Source: Promethearchaeota archaeon
Lineage (GTDB): Archaea; Asgardarchaeota; Lokiarchaeia; Sigyniarchaeales; SOKP01
Assembly: GCA_016930515.1 (NCBI GenBank)
Contig: JAFGGO010000186.1
Coordinates: 1-35,910, forward strand
Length of the DNA stretch: 35,910 bases
Reading direction: 5' to 3'
Below are positions 16,087 through 25,119 of this stretch, one piece after another. How positions within the stretch are numbered: position 1 is the stretch's first letter; every line of letters starts with the position of its first letter. The notes beneath the pieces were generated by a model. The model was not told where the DNA came from. It was given only the letters and a program-made list of their open reading frames with translations, and did not search any database. The translations under genes were made by a program, and so were the position numbers.

Positions 16087-17769
16087 TTAAACGCTTTTAT
16101 CCAAAGAACGAGGGGGATTAACGCACCATATAGAATGTCCTTCTTCTATTTTGATCTCATGGGGCATTTCTATTTCGCATTCTTTTGTACGCGCATCTGA
16201 AGAGCAACGTGGATTAAAAGCGCACCCTGACGGAGGATTTAAAGGACTGGGAATTTCTCCTTTAATCACATACTTTATTTCTTGGTCGTTCGGATCAATT
16301 TCTGAGCGCGAAGTAAAGAGTGCAATACTATAAGGGTGAGATAGGTTATTAAAGACTTGCTCTGTACTTCCAATTTCTACGAACTTGCCAAGATACATGA
16401 CTGCCACGCGATCTGCGATGTGATTCACAACGGCTAAATTATGAGTGATAAATAAAAATCCATACCCAAATTCCGCTTGTAAATCTTTTAGAAGATTGAG
16501 AATTTGTGCTTGAACGGAAACATCGAGCGCAGATGTGGGCTCGTCTAGAATGATTAAATCGGGATTACAAGCCAACGCTCTTGCTATGACTATTCTCTGC
16601 TTTTGACCACCAGAAAATTCGTGTGCATATCGATCCAGATGTTCGCGCTTCAAAGAGACTTTATCCAACAATCTTAACACGTACTTTCTTATTTCTGCTG
16701 TATTCGTGATACCAAGAAGATTTTTTAGTGGTTCGCCAATAATGTCAACTATTTTCATACGAGGATTCAACGAGGCGTCTGGATCTTGAAATACCATCTG
16801 AATTTTTTGTCTTAAATCACTCGGATATTCTTGAGGAACAGGATCACCCTTGAATAAGATTCCACCGCTTGTTTTTTCTATTAATCCTAAAATGGATTTA
16901 GCGATGGTAGTTTTTCCACATCCGCTTTCTCCTACCAATCCAACCGTTTCTCCCGTTCGAACGCTAAAAGATACGCCGTTTACTGCTTTTATAGCGCCAA
17001 CTTGTCTTTTTAGAACTCCTTTAAAGAGGGGATAATGGATGTGAAGATCTCTTACTTCAAGCAAGGTTTTACCTTTCTCGTGAACGGTTAAATCTCTTAA
17101 TTCTTGGAATTTTATTGTTTTATAAAAAATTTGTTTGATCAATTTTATGGAAACAATCGCAATAATTAAGCTAGTGATGGTATAAAGAAAAACATCATTC
17201 TCGAAAGATTTAGGGTTATAAATAAAAAGATACAATAACACCAAAATCGCTGGGGAAATACTGCTGAATGCGAATGTTCTTCTGAATTTAATTAATTGAA
17301 CTTTATCGCCCCAGTATACTAAAAAAACCGAAAGTCCTAAAAGAAAAATAAATGCAGCAAGAAATTGAAGCTTTATAATGTTTAAATCCGCATCTTCCGT
17401 AATCATTAATATGCTAAAAAGGCCCTGAATTGCGCTTAGAAATAACCAAATCACTAAAAGCACAACTTGGATCGAGCTAAAATACTTAAGCGAATCTAAC
17501 AGGTCTTGTTTGAAAATACTCCAAGAGATCGCAATGGCGGCAATTAAATTCAATGCACAAGGGATTACTTTAAAAAATAATTGGTCGCTAAAATTCAACA
17601 AAAGAATATATATCAAGATTGTATTTAAAAAAAACCATATGATATTGATTACTAACGAAATGACAAATGATCGTTCCCATTTCCTATAAACCAAGTATTT
17701 TTTCGTCATCACGAAACCAACAATGAATAAAATCGCGTTTACAATGATAATTTCAATTATATCAGTCAA
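16087..17769 (-). CDS. OppF-like ABC ATPase with N-terminal multi-pass membrane domain
   Basis: A 560-residue protein. The ATPase of the Opp/Dpp family covers about 235-560: Walker A 'GESGCGKTT' (280-288), Q-loop 'MVFQDP', signature 'FSGGQKQR' (385-392), Walker B 'LIILDEP', H-loop 'FITHNL', and the family C-terminal region 'PPSGCAFNPRC' with later cysteines that can bind an Fe-S cluster. The first 220 residues are different: about six to seven hydrophobic helices (near 3-23, 34-58, 66-86, 98-121, 133-152, 168-184, 192-212). Ordinary OppF proteins are soluble and about 320-350 residues long, so this is a fusion. It is the last gene of the operon running from 22418, 28 bases after the OppD-like gene. 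It energises uptake through the OppB/OppC channel; what the membrane part does is unknown. Confidence 0.9.
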   Translation of the reverse strand: MTDIIEIIIVNAILFIVGFVMTKKYLVYRKWERSFVISLVINIIWFFLNTILIYILLLNFSDQLFFKVIPCALNLIAAIAISWSIFKQDLLDSLKYFSSIQVVLLVIWLFLSAIQGLFSILMITEDADLNIIKLQFLAAFIFLLGLSVFLVYWGDKVQLIKFRRTFAFSSISPAILVLLYLFIYNPKSFENDVFLYTITSLIIAIVSIKLIKQIFYKTIKFQELRDLTVHEKGKTLLEVRDLHIHYPLFKGVLKRQVGAIKAVNGVSFSVRTGETVGLVGESGCGKTTIAKSILGLIEKTSGGILFKGDPVPQEYPSDLRQKIQMVFQDPDASLNPRMKIVDIIGEPLKNLLGITNTAEIRKYVLRLLDKVSLKREHLDRYAHEFSGGQKQRIVIARALACNPDLIILDEPTSALDVSVQAQILNLLKDLQAEFGYGFLFITHNLAVVNHIADRVAVMYLGKFVEIGSTEQVFNNLSHPYSIALFTSRSEIDPNDQEIKYVIKGEIPSPLNPPSGCAFNPRCSSDARTKECEIEMPHEIKIEEGHSIWCVNPPRSLDKSV

Positions 17770-17797
17770 GATTACAGTATCACCTTTTATTTTGTTA

Positions 17798-19681
17798 TTA
17801 TTTCATATTTTCTGCTTTTTTCTTTGAAATTTCCGCCTGCTCTTTATATTGAGGATCGTATAGGTGGCAAGCCACTACATGTTGTTGATCGATGTGAATC
17901 CTTTTTGGATCAATTGAATCACAAGGTTCGAAACAATATTGACACCTTGGATGAAATCTACAACCTGAAGGAGGATAAATTAGGTTTGGTACCGTTCCAG
18001 GTATCACGGTAAGCTTGTCTTGTTTTTTCCCTACAACTGGAATTGAATTTATCAAGCCTTTTGTGTAGGGATGATATGAATGAGAAAATATTTCTTGAAT
18101 TTTACCATATTCAACAACAGAACCGCTGTACATTACCGCAACATGATCGCACATCTTTGAAATAATTCCGAGATCGTGAGAAATGAACAATATAGTTGTC
18201 TTGTATTTCTGATGGAGCTCTTTCATAAGTTTTAAGATCTGGTTTTGAATCGTAACATCTAAAGCGGTGGTAGGCTCGTCTGCTATCAAGAGTATAGGCC
18301 TACATGCCAAACCCATCGCTATTTGTACCCTTTGTCTCATTCCACCACTTAATTCGTGCGGATATCTTTCAATGATCACTTCGGGATGGGGGATATTTAA
18401 ATCTTTCAACAACTTGATACTCCACTCTCGAGCTATACTATAAATACTTTTATCATCATGTTTGGATGCTTCGACAAGTAGTTCGTCTTGCATGTGCAAC
18501 AAAAAGACTTCAGATATTTGATTGCCAATTTTAAAGACAGGATTCAGTGAATTAAGAGGATCTTGAAAAATCATGGTGATGTCTTTTCCTCGGTATTGTA
18601 ACATTTCCCTTTCCGTCTTTTTTAGCAGATCTTCTCCATTAAAAACAACGCTCCCTTTTTCTATCACACCCGGAGGGCGAATTAATCGAAGAACTGACAA
18701 GGCGCTCACGGATTTTCCACAACCCGTTTCACCTACCAAACCAAGAACTTCCCCTTCACGAATATCAAAAGAAACGCCTTCCAAGGCACGAACAACGCCT
18801 TCTTCCGTGTAAAAGTATGTCGTGAGATCCTGTACATCAAGAATTACTTGTTTATCTTCCGTTGTCATGTTGAACTTGCTCTCGCGTGAGGTTTGCTGTT
18901 GTTCCAAGAAAGATATTGATTGTTGGATCCTTTGGTTGCTTTTTGTTCTAGCTTTAGGCAAAAATATTTTCTTTAAAGATACGATTAACACGGTGGTGTA
19001 GATAACTGCTACAACGCAAAGTAAAACTCGAATGTCTTGTTGAAAGAGAACAATATTAAAGAGTCGTTTTAAATATAATTCAAAAACGATGAGTTGAATA
19101 GCCCAAATTCCATAAGAAACCATCCCTCCTGAATACATTGCGTATTTAAGGGGTTGTTTAGGAATCCGTTTTTCAATTGGAAAAAATTTATTAATCAAGA
19201 TAGTCAATAAAATATTAAATCCAACCGCAAAAGCAGCCCAATAAAGACCTAGCTCGAAAAGGTCGTATTCGTACATGGGAATCCCAAAGAGAGGAATCGT
19301 CAAGAATATACCCGCAATTATCCAAACTATGATTATGAAAAATTTTATTATTCTAAGAAAAGGACTGTTATAAAATTGTTCCTTGGTAATGGAACCAAAT
19401 TTAAAAACGAGTTTCTTATATAGAAAATAGAAGATGGTCAACATGACACCAAACACCAAAAAATCATTAACAAAAAGCACGAAAAAGTAGACATATCCCC
19501 ATAAAGTCTCGAACAAAAACCTAAATTCAATGCTTATTTGTAACAAGATGATTGAACATGCTGCCGAGCATCTTCTGTGCGGAATTTTCGGAATTTGCTT
19601 GTTTTCTGGAATTTGATTGTTGATGATTAACGAAACAATGTATAAAATGAACGCTGCAATTATTGAATCAATAATTGCCAT
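17798..19681 (-). CDS. OppD-like ABC ATPase with duplicated N-terminal membrane domain
   Basis: A 627-residue protein. The ATPase covers about 275-615: Walker A 'GETGCGKS' (317-324), 'IFQDPLNSLNP', signature 'LSGGMRQR' (444-451), Walker B 'LLIADEP', H-loop 'FISHDL', and 'PPSGCRFHPRC' with further Cys residues as in OppD. The first 240 residues are six or so membrane helices that look internally duplicated: a helix, then 'IPENKQIPKIPHRR' (24-37), then two helices, is echoed by a helix, 'FPIEKRIPKQPLKY' (167-180), then two helices. The polytopic part is joined to the ATPase by a short charged linker ('SNQRIQQSISFLEQQQTSR'). It lies 64 bases after the OppC gene in the operon. The fusion means that this transporter has extra membrane helices beyond OppB and OppC. 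Confidence 0.9.
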   Translation of the reverse strand: MAIIDSIIAAFILYIVSLIINNQIPENKQIPKIPHRRCSAACSIILLQISIEFRFLFETLWGYVYFFVLFVNDFLVFGVMLTIFYFLYKKLVFKFGSITKEQFYNSPFLRIIKFFIIIVWIIAGIFLTIPLFGIPMYEYDLFELGLYWAAFAVGFNILLTILINKFFPIEKRIPKQPLKYAMYSGGMVSYGIWAIQLIVFELYLKRLFNIVLFQQDIRVLLCVVAVIYTTVLIVSLKKIFLPKARTKSNQRIQQSISFLEQQQTSRESKFNMTTEDKQVILDVQDLTTYFYTEEGVVRALEGVSFDIREGEVLGLVGETGCGKSVSALSVLRLIRPPGVIEKGSVVFNGEDLLKKTEREMLQYRGKDITMIFQDPLNSLNPVFKIGNQISEVFLLHMQDELLVEASKHDDKSIYSIAREWSIKLLKDLNIPHPEVIIERYPHELSGGMRQRVQIAMGLACRPILLIADEPTTALDVTIQNQILKLMKELHQKYKTTILFISHDLGIISKMCDHVAVMYSGSVVEYGKIQEIFSHSYHPYTKGLINSIPVVGKKQDKLTVIPGTVPNLIYPPSGCRFHPRCQYCFEPCDSIDPKRIHIDQQHVVACHLYDPQYKEQAEISKKKAENMK

Positions 19682-19745
19682 TCCGTAATTGAATGGATCG
19701 CCAATATAAAATAAAAATGAATTTGAAATTTTAATATCCCTCTTT

Positions 19746-20747
19746 TTATAATTTTAGTCGCGGATCTAAAGCGTCCCGCAAACCATCTCCTAATAATATA
19801 AATCCAATGGCCGTAATCGCAATAAACATTCCTGGAGCGATGGTAGCCATCAAGTTAGTGTAATTTAAATATTTAATTGTAGCAACATATATATCAGTCC
19901 CCCAACTCATAATAGTTGGGTCCGAAAAGCCTATAAATGCAATACCAGCCAGCCCAATTATAGCAACAGCTGCTCCACCAAAAAAAGCGATTAACATTGG
20001 TGAAAGAGTGTTTGGTACGATATGCTTGAACATTAGCTTGAATTTTTTCGCACCACCAACTTTTGCTGCTTGAATGAATTCAAGCTGTTTTACTTGCAAA
20101 ACAAGCGATCGCATTAATCTAATGTTGAACGGAATAAATAATATTCCAAAAATAATTAGTGTTGTAATTAAATCACCACTAATCATTGGCGCAAGAATAA
20201 TGATCAAGATCAAGGTGGGAAAAGCATACATCACATCAACAAAACGCATCATCAAGTAGTCAACAATTTTCCCAAAATAGGCAGAAATCGTTCCCAATAT
20301 GAGTCCCCCTCCAATTGAAATCGTGACGGGAATTATTGCTGTATAAAGGGTTGTTCGTGCGCCCCAAATGATTTTTGCTAACACATCATAACCCTCCTCT
20401 GCCGTTCCGAATGGATGTTCTAACGATGACGGGCTAAATGCTAATTCATATGATGGAAAAGGCGGAAATAGGTCCTGTAATGGATACTTAGTCAACCAAG
20501 GGGCAAAAATTCCCATGTAAACTATAAATAATATCATTATAATCCCAAGAATCGTTAAAGGCTTGAGAAGATGACGGAATAATCGCCTCTTTGATTTTAC
20601 CTTGTCTATTTCCCGTTCCCGTTTGGAAAATTCTGGATCCCGCCATCCAGGGATCAAATAAAACTTTAAAAATCGCAATACTTGGTTTTTCTTTTGATCT
20701 TGGGATTTATTTTTCTCCTCCACTTGTTGTGTAATTTCACTCATCAT
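19746..20747 (-). CDS. OppC-like ABC transporter permease
   Basis: A 333-residue inner-membrane permease of the DppC/OppC family. A charged cytoplasmic start (1-60, with 'GWRDPEFSKREREI') leads into the first membrane helix. The external loop contains 'EHPFGTAEEGYDVLAKIIWG', the family signature, and the core helices contain the EAA coupling loop 'EFIQAAKVGGAKKFKLMFKH'. The end 'LLGDGLRDALDPRLKL' is typical of the family. It forms the transport channel with the OppB-like protein encoded 32 bases upstream, and its EAA loop contacts the ATPases. Start ATG 20747; a second Met follows at once. Confidence 0.93.
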   Translation of the reverse strand: MMSEITQQVEEKNKSQDQKKNQVLRFLKFYLIPGWRDPEFSKREREIDKVKSKRRLFRHLLKPLTILGIIMILFIVYMGIFAPWLTKYPLQDLFPPFPSYELAFSPSSLEHPFGTAEEGYDVLAKIIWGARTTLYTAIIPVTISIGGGLILGTISAYFGKIVDYLMMRFVDVMYAFPTLILIIILAPMISGDLITTLIIFGILFIPFNIRLMRSLVLQVKQLEFIQAAKVGGAKKFKLMFKHIVPNTLSPMLIAFFGGAAVAIIGLAGIAFIGFSDPTIMSWGTDIYVATIKYLNYTNLMATIAPGMFIAITAIGFILLGDGLRDALDPRLKL

Positions 20748-20779
20748 TTTCGTTCGAATTCATTTTTTTTATTTTTAAT

Positions 20780-21844
20780 TTATTTGTAAGTAATCCTTGG
20801 ATCTATGATTGTATACATGACATCTGTAACTAAATTTCCAATGAGTATTATTATTGTACCAATAACTAAAAGACCATTAATTAGCAAATAATCCCCACCT
20901 AATATTGCCCATACCATAGTACGACCAAATCCATTGTACACAAATGTGACTTCAATGAAGAAAGAACCGAGCAAGGTCGTGGTGGTCCCTCCAATAATAA
21001 CATTGCTAACAGGAAGTAACGCATTGCGAAGAGCATGTTTATTAATGACATCACTTTCTTTAACACCTTTTGCCCGCGCAGTCCTTATATAGTCTTGATC
21101 TAGCACATCGAGCATGCTCGAGCGGGTTTGTCTTGCAATTGTGGCAAGCGAAACGAAAGTAACACACAATGCTGGAAGAATTAAATGCAATATTGTATCC
21201 CATAAAAATATTTGATCGTTATAGATAATACAGTCGATGAGGCGAAATCCAGTTGTAGGTGCGCCATCAGGAATGTTTAGTGCAAATCCTACAGAATTTG
21301 CTTTTTGTGTGGGGAAGTCCAAACTTTCTAGAGTAAAAAGAGGTAAAAGAAAGCCAAAAATAATTTTTACTATCGAACCAATCCAAAAAACTGGAAATCC
21401 TGCACCTAAAATGGCCACTGTCCTAATAGCTATATCTTTTCTAGTATCCTTATGGGTTGACGAAATGAGCCCCAATTTAACCGCAATGATTGGACTGAGA
21501 ATAAGGGGGATGATCATTAATTCTACGGTTCTTGGAAAGACTTGTGAGACAATCTGAAGAACTGGTGTTCCCGTAGTATCGATACCATTGGATATTCCCC
21601 AGTTTCCAGTAAAAAAATCTAAAAAATAATTTCCTAATTGTAGATACCATGGTGTATAATATCCAATCCGTTCTAATTCCATTTCGAGAAGATCAGGATA
21701 ATCCGCAAGGTTATTTGTAAAAGGATTAATAACCATGGCACGCGATAAGAAAAATGTCAATGTTAAGACGATCATTAACATTGGAAGCATCATCAATACT
21801 CTTTTTACGATGTATTTTATCATATTCGTTTGTTTCTTAGCCAA
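20780..21844 (-). CDS. OppB-like ABC transporter permease
   Basis: A 354-residue permease of the DppB/OppB family. It starts 'MIKYIVKRVLMMLPMLMIVL' (after a short possible extension MAKKQTN) and shows the conserved EAA loop 'DYIRTARAKGVKESDVINKH' and the closing 'VTDVMYTIIDPRITYK'. The periplasm-facing loop 'YYTPWYLQLGNYFLDFFTGN' has the usual P-W-Y-Q-L-x-x-Y pattern. Its start overlaps the end of the small membrane protein gene by 8 bases, implying translational coupling. It pairs with the OppC-like protein. Confidence 0.93.
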   Translation of the reverse strand: MAKKQTNMIKYIVKRVLMMLPMLMIVLTLTFFLSRAMVINPFTNNLADYPDLLEMELERIGYYTPWYLQLGNYFLDFFTGNWGISNGIDTTGTPVLQIVSQVFPRTVELMIIPLILSPIIAVKLGLISSTHKDTRKDIAIRTVAILGAGFPVFWIGSIVKIIFGFLLPLFTLESLDFPTQKANSVGFALNIPDGAPTTGFRLIDCIIYNDQIFLWDTILHLILPALCVTFVSLATIARQTRSSMLDVLDQDYIRTARAKGVKESDVINKHALRNALLPVSNVIIGGTTTTLLGSFFIEVTFVYNGFGRTMVWAILGGDYLLINGLLVIGTIIILIGNLVTDVMYTIIDPRITYK

Positions 21845-22418
21845 AGATCTTTCCCCGATTTTTTTTATTGTTACTGCAAAATGTTATATTCGTTAGTTTT
21901 CTTTTTTTTTTTAAATTGATGAGTTGTTTGACCTTCATTCCCATTATGGCTCCCGAGAGAGTCGTGATAAATAAAATAAACATGTGCAAATACCCCCTCC
22001 CGTCACCAAATAGATATATCAAGGGTTCAAGAGTAAAGCCAAACATGAGCGAATATAAGATACACGCTTCAACAACAAGAGAAGGAACTAGCCAGATTGA
22101 CGCTTTAATTCCGTAATGCGGAATGTCTTCTTTATAGGTGAGAAAAAAGCATACTACAAATACTAAAAGAATTGGTAAAAAAAACGCTTGTTCATACGCA
22201 TTGTACGTCCAAAACAATATAGTTCTATCCATTTCGGTAAAAGACAAATACTCGTCATTGCCGAGATACATCACCACGTTTGCAACGATTCCATAATAAC
22301 CTAATAATACGATCACATAAGCTAGGAATACGCCTCCTTGTCTTCCCCAATCTATTTTAACGCGCTTGATATCTTGTGCTTCTTTTTGGTGGTTTTTATT
22401 TTTTAATATCTTACCCAT
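21837..22418 (-). CDS. Small four-helix membrane protein leading the Opp operon
   Basis: A 193-residue protein, first gene of the transporter operon. A basic N-terminus is followed by about four membrane helices (near 29-53, 78-95, 105-127, 142-162) and a lysine-rich tail. I do not recognise a family. The order helix, 'EDIPHYGIKAS', then two helices resembles the repeated unit in the N-terminal domain of the OppD-like ATPase, where helices flank an 'IPxxP' stretch, so it may be a stand-alone version of the same module. It overlaps the OppB-like gene by 8 bases. A role as an accessory subunit of the transporter is inferred from operon position and this likeness. Its T-rich tail codons come from a long A/T homopolymer, so the C-terminus should be treated with care. 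Confidence 0.75.
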   Translation of the reverse strand: MGKILKNKNHQKEAQDIKRVKIDWGRQGGVFLAYVIVLLGYYGIVANVVMYLGNDEYLSFTEMDRTILFWTYNAYEQAFFLPILLVFVVCFFLTYKEDIPHYGIKASIWLVPSLVVEACILYSLMFGFTLEPLIYLFGDGRGYLHMFILFITTLSGAIMGMKVKQLINLKKKRKLTNITFCSNNKKNRGKIFG

Positions 22419-22525
22419 ATGATCGATCCCAGACCCTTCTTTTCAATTAGTTGAGCAATATTGTATTATATGTATTTGTTGATTTTTATAGATATTTTTT
22501 TATAAAAATTCTTTGCAATACAATA

Positions 22526-22541
22526 ATTTATATACAAAAAA
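22526..22541 (-). promoter_or_regulatory. Likely TATA box of the Opp operon
   Basis: On the minus strand TTTTGTATATAAATT lies about 110 bases before the first gene of the operon. Two weaker TATA-like stretches (near 22500 and 22467) lie closer, so the exact start point is uncertain. The divergent promoter and operator of the 22683 gene share this 264-base gap. Confidence 0.35.
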
Positions 22542-22606
22542 TTCTATCTATCATGTCAACCTTTAAATACATGTTTATCATTCGTTAATATTAAACTTTA
22601 GTAAAT

Positions 22607-22631
22607 ATGAACGTCATTCATTTATTTAAAG
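22607..22631 (+). promoter_or_regulatory. Operator repeat and TATA box of the second solute-binding protein gene
   Basis: ATGAA-CGTCA-TTCAT (22607-22621) runs into TTTATTTAAAG, a TATA element about 26 bases before a plausible start near 22650. The stretch TATGAACRTCATTCATTTAT matches 19 of 20 bases with 9691-9710, and TTCATTTATTTAAAG (22617-22631) is identical to 9770-9784. A degenerate copy, ATGTTTATCATTCGT, lies at 22571-22585. Confidence 0.65.
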
Positions 22632-22682
22632 TTATAACTTTTCAACCAAACTAAAGTAAAATATATAGGAGTTTAATTAAAA

Positions 22683-24974
22683 ATGAAAAAAATGTCAAAA
22701 ACACTAGTAGCAATACTAGCCTTGTCTTCTCTCATGCTCACTGCAATTCCAATAGCACCCGTGAAAGCTCAAGGAACAGGGCATATTTTTACCGTAGGTT
22801 CTTGCGGACCAACAACTTATTATTATTGGGATATGGTAAACTACCTTGCAGGACGCGGGGATTATTACAGGTATAACGCCCTTGAAAGTATATATATTTG
22901 GCCTTACGACACACCAGATGGGAGCTTGGACAATTTAATTCCAGTACTCGCAACCGATTGGGATCCTCACTATAGGGCTAATGAAACGACGGACGCAGGG
23001 TTCATGGCGTACGAAGGAATTGACTACATTGACATCGTACTTCGAGAAAACGTGAAGTTCCACGATGGATCAGACTGGAACGCAAGTGTATTCAAATGGA
23101 ACATTGACCGGCTTTTCTATATTTTAGGAGATTTCGACGACTGCCTCCCTGACATACCAACAAGCTATTTGGACCCGAATTATGTAAACAGACTTGTGGT
23201 GGACGCCCAGAAGAATGTTTATTGGTTAGACATTGACGAATGGGTTAAATATGCAACAGCTAGTTGGAATGTATCTGATTATACACCTGGAGAATACGCT
23301 GACTTTGGGATATCCCAAGATTCGGATTTGAATGGGACCAACGGTAACTACTTTCCTCGCATTCGAAACGTTACGATAACTGATGACGCAGCATCGGGAG
23401 GAGAAGTTAGAGTGTATTTCAACGATTGGGGCGCAGGTCCAAATTCCCTTGCAAGTATATTGATGATTTCGCAAGCAGCCTACAAAGATAAGTTTGATGA
23501 GCCAATCAATGGTTACCACGCAGGAGATTTAATTGGCACGGGACCGTATGTTTTTGTGGACCACGACATGTTTCAGAATGAAGGGACGATGACGAGGTTC
23601 GCTGATTGGTGGAACTCAACAGCTCAGCAAGCCGATGGTTGGCATCAGATTGAAACCGTTGCGGTACGAACCTATGGTCACGACGAAACGGGATACGCAG
23701 CAAGAGCGGAAGCCTTGCTTGAAGGTGAGATCGATTACTTAGTTGATCGTGAATGGGAACCAATCCCAAGTTATTCCACCATCGCAACCGCGCCAGGAGT
23801 AAGCTATGTTGATATGGGAGTTGAACCGTACGGTGAACAACTGGTTTTAAATTGCGTGAACGAAACATATCTAAGGTATTGGTATGAACTTGGAATGAAT
23901 TGTTCAGGTATGGAAATGCCTAGTTCGATTGTTAACACAAACGGCTTATTAAAAGAATGCAACGGCCTGAACCGCGCTCTTAGAAAAGCCATTTCTTACG
24001 CATACGATTACGACTATTACGTAACATACGGCAAGCTTGATCGTGTAGTGCGCTCTGGAGGTCTTTTAGGAGTATCGAACGAGTTTTACGACGAAACCAT
24101 ACCACTCGCTTATCAGAACCTTACCATCGCAAGACAAGCGCTTCTCGATGATCCATACTGGGGCGCTCTATGTGCTGATAGACTTTTAGATATAAATAAT
24201 GATACCAGCGACTGGGAAGCTGTTGCTGCCGACAATCCACTGTATACATTACAATACACATACGACGCAGCTCATACGGCATCCTATACTACATTTGCTA
24301 ATTCTCTTCCACTCATAGGAATTGCTATCTCGGCAGTAAATTCCGCTCCGTCTAACGTATTTACCCTGGTTTCTCAGGGAGTTTTTGAATTTCTAAAGAA
24401 CGATGCCTTTCCAATTGCATCTTACCACTCAAAAATTAACGATATTGGGTACATCGAAGCGTATTTAAAAAGTCCTGAAATTATAGAACGACATCCATTA
24501 AACGATAGCAGTTATGCTTTTATCGCAGATTACCCTTATGACGACCCCGATGGACCTTACAATTACTCGTTGATACCAAGCACGACATTTAACTCTGTAG
24601 CAAGAAGTAACTATGGCTTCTCCTACAACAAGACTTCTAACGATCTAATCGCACAAATATACTTCCAAAACGAGACTGGAAGGGAAACATTATATCATGA
24701 ATTAGCAGAATGGGTACAGGATTATCAATATCCTGCCCTCTACTTAGGGAACGGAAAGACCGGTTTCGCCATTTCCGATGATTATGAATCTGAGTGGCTA
24801 TCTTGGTTATTCATATTCTCGTTTAGTCAAGTGAAATATATTGGGGGCGGTTCGGTCACAACTCCAGCTATCATTCCAGGATTCGAATTAGGCGTGTTAT
24901 TACCCGTTATGTTGTTAAGTCTTGCTGGAATTGCCTTCATTCTCTTGAAGAGAAAGAGAATGGCATTCAACTAA
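22683..24974 (+). CDS. ABC transporter substrate-binding protein, family 5, partner of the Opp operon
   Basis: A 763-residue receptor. The signal sequence 'MKKMSKTLVAILALSSLML' ends near 'VKAQG' (about residue 31). It has the SBP_bac_5 core with 'ENVKFHDGSDWNASVFKWNI' and 'GLNRALRKAISYAYDYDYYV', a long aromatic-rich ligand domain, and a C-terminal membrane helix (about 733-755) ending KRKRMAFN. It is divergent from the Opp operon across a 264-base promoter region, so it is the natural receptor for that transporter. The 763-residue length is above the roughly 550 usual for peptide receptors, as in several archaeal members. GGAG at 22668-22671 precedes the ATG. Ligand (peptide, oligosaccharide or other) cannot be told from sequence. 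Confidence 0.93.
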   Translation: MKKMSKTLVAILALSSLMLTAIPIAPVKAQGTGHIFTVGSCGPTTYYYWDMVNYLAGRGDYYRYNALESIYIWPYDTPDGSLDNLIPVLATDWDPHYRANETTDAGFMAYEGIDYIDIVLRENVKFHDGSDWNASVFKWNIDRLFYILGDFDDCLPDIPTSYLDPNYVNRLVVDAQKNVYWLDIDEWVKYATASWNVSDYTPGEYADFGISQDSDLNGTNGNYFPRIRNVTITDDAASGGEVRVYFNDWGAGPNSLASILMISQAAYKDKFDEPINGYHAGDLIGTGPYVFVDHDMFQNEGTMTRFADWWNSTAQQADGWHQIETVAVRTYGHDETGYAARAEALLEGEIDYLVDREWEPIPSYSTIATAPGVSYVDMGVEPYGEQLVLNCVNETYLRYWYELGMNCSGMEMPSSIVNTNGLLKECNGLNRALRKAISYAYDYDYYVTYGKLDRVVRSGGLLGVSNEFYDETIPLAYQNLTIARQALLDDPYWGALCADRLLDINNDTSDWEAVAADNPLYTLQYTYDAAHTASYTTFANSLPLIGIAISAVNSAPSNVFTLVSQGVFEFLKNDAFPIASYHSKINDIGYIEAYLKSPEIIERHPLNDSSYAFIADYPYDDPDGPYNYSLIPSTTFNSVARSNYGFSYNKTSNDLIAQIYFQNETGRETLYHELAEWVQDYQYPALYLGNGKTGFAISDDYESEWLSWLFIFSFSQVKYIGGGSVTTPAIIPGFELGVLLPVMLLSLAGIAFILLKRKRMAFN

Positions 24975-24980
24975 TCCTTC

Positions 24981-24992
24981 TTTTTTTTTTTT
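24981..24992 (+). terminator. T12 tract after the solute-binding protein gene
   Basis: A run of twelve T residues starts 7 bases after the stop codon and continues into T-rich sequence. This is a typical archaeal U-tract terminator without a hairpin. Confidence 0.5.
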
Positions 24993-25119
24993 ATTATTAT
25001 TTTATTTTATTTCTGTATTTAAAAGTTAATCAATAGAATCATATTTTGCGAGAAGATATGAGATAATTATAGAGCACTAAACTTCTTTTAGGTAGTTTTA
25101 GCGTTACTTTTTAGGCTTT

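Noticed and set aside
23506..23868. 120-residue open frame on the minus strand
   Set aside because: It lies wholly inside the solute-binding protein gene in the opposite direction; its Arg/His/Leu/Ser-rich composition is that of an antisense shadow.
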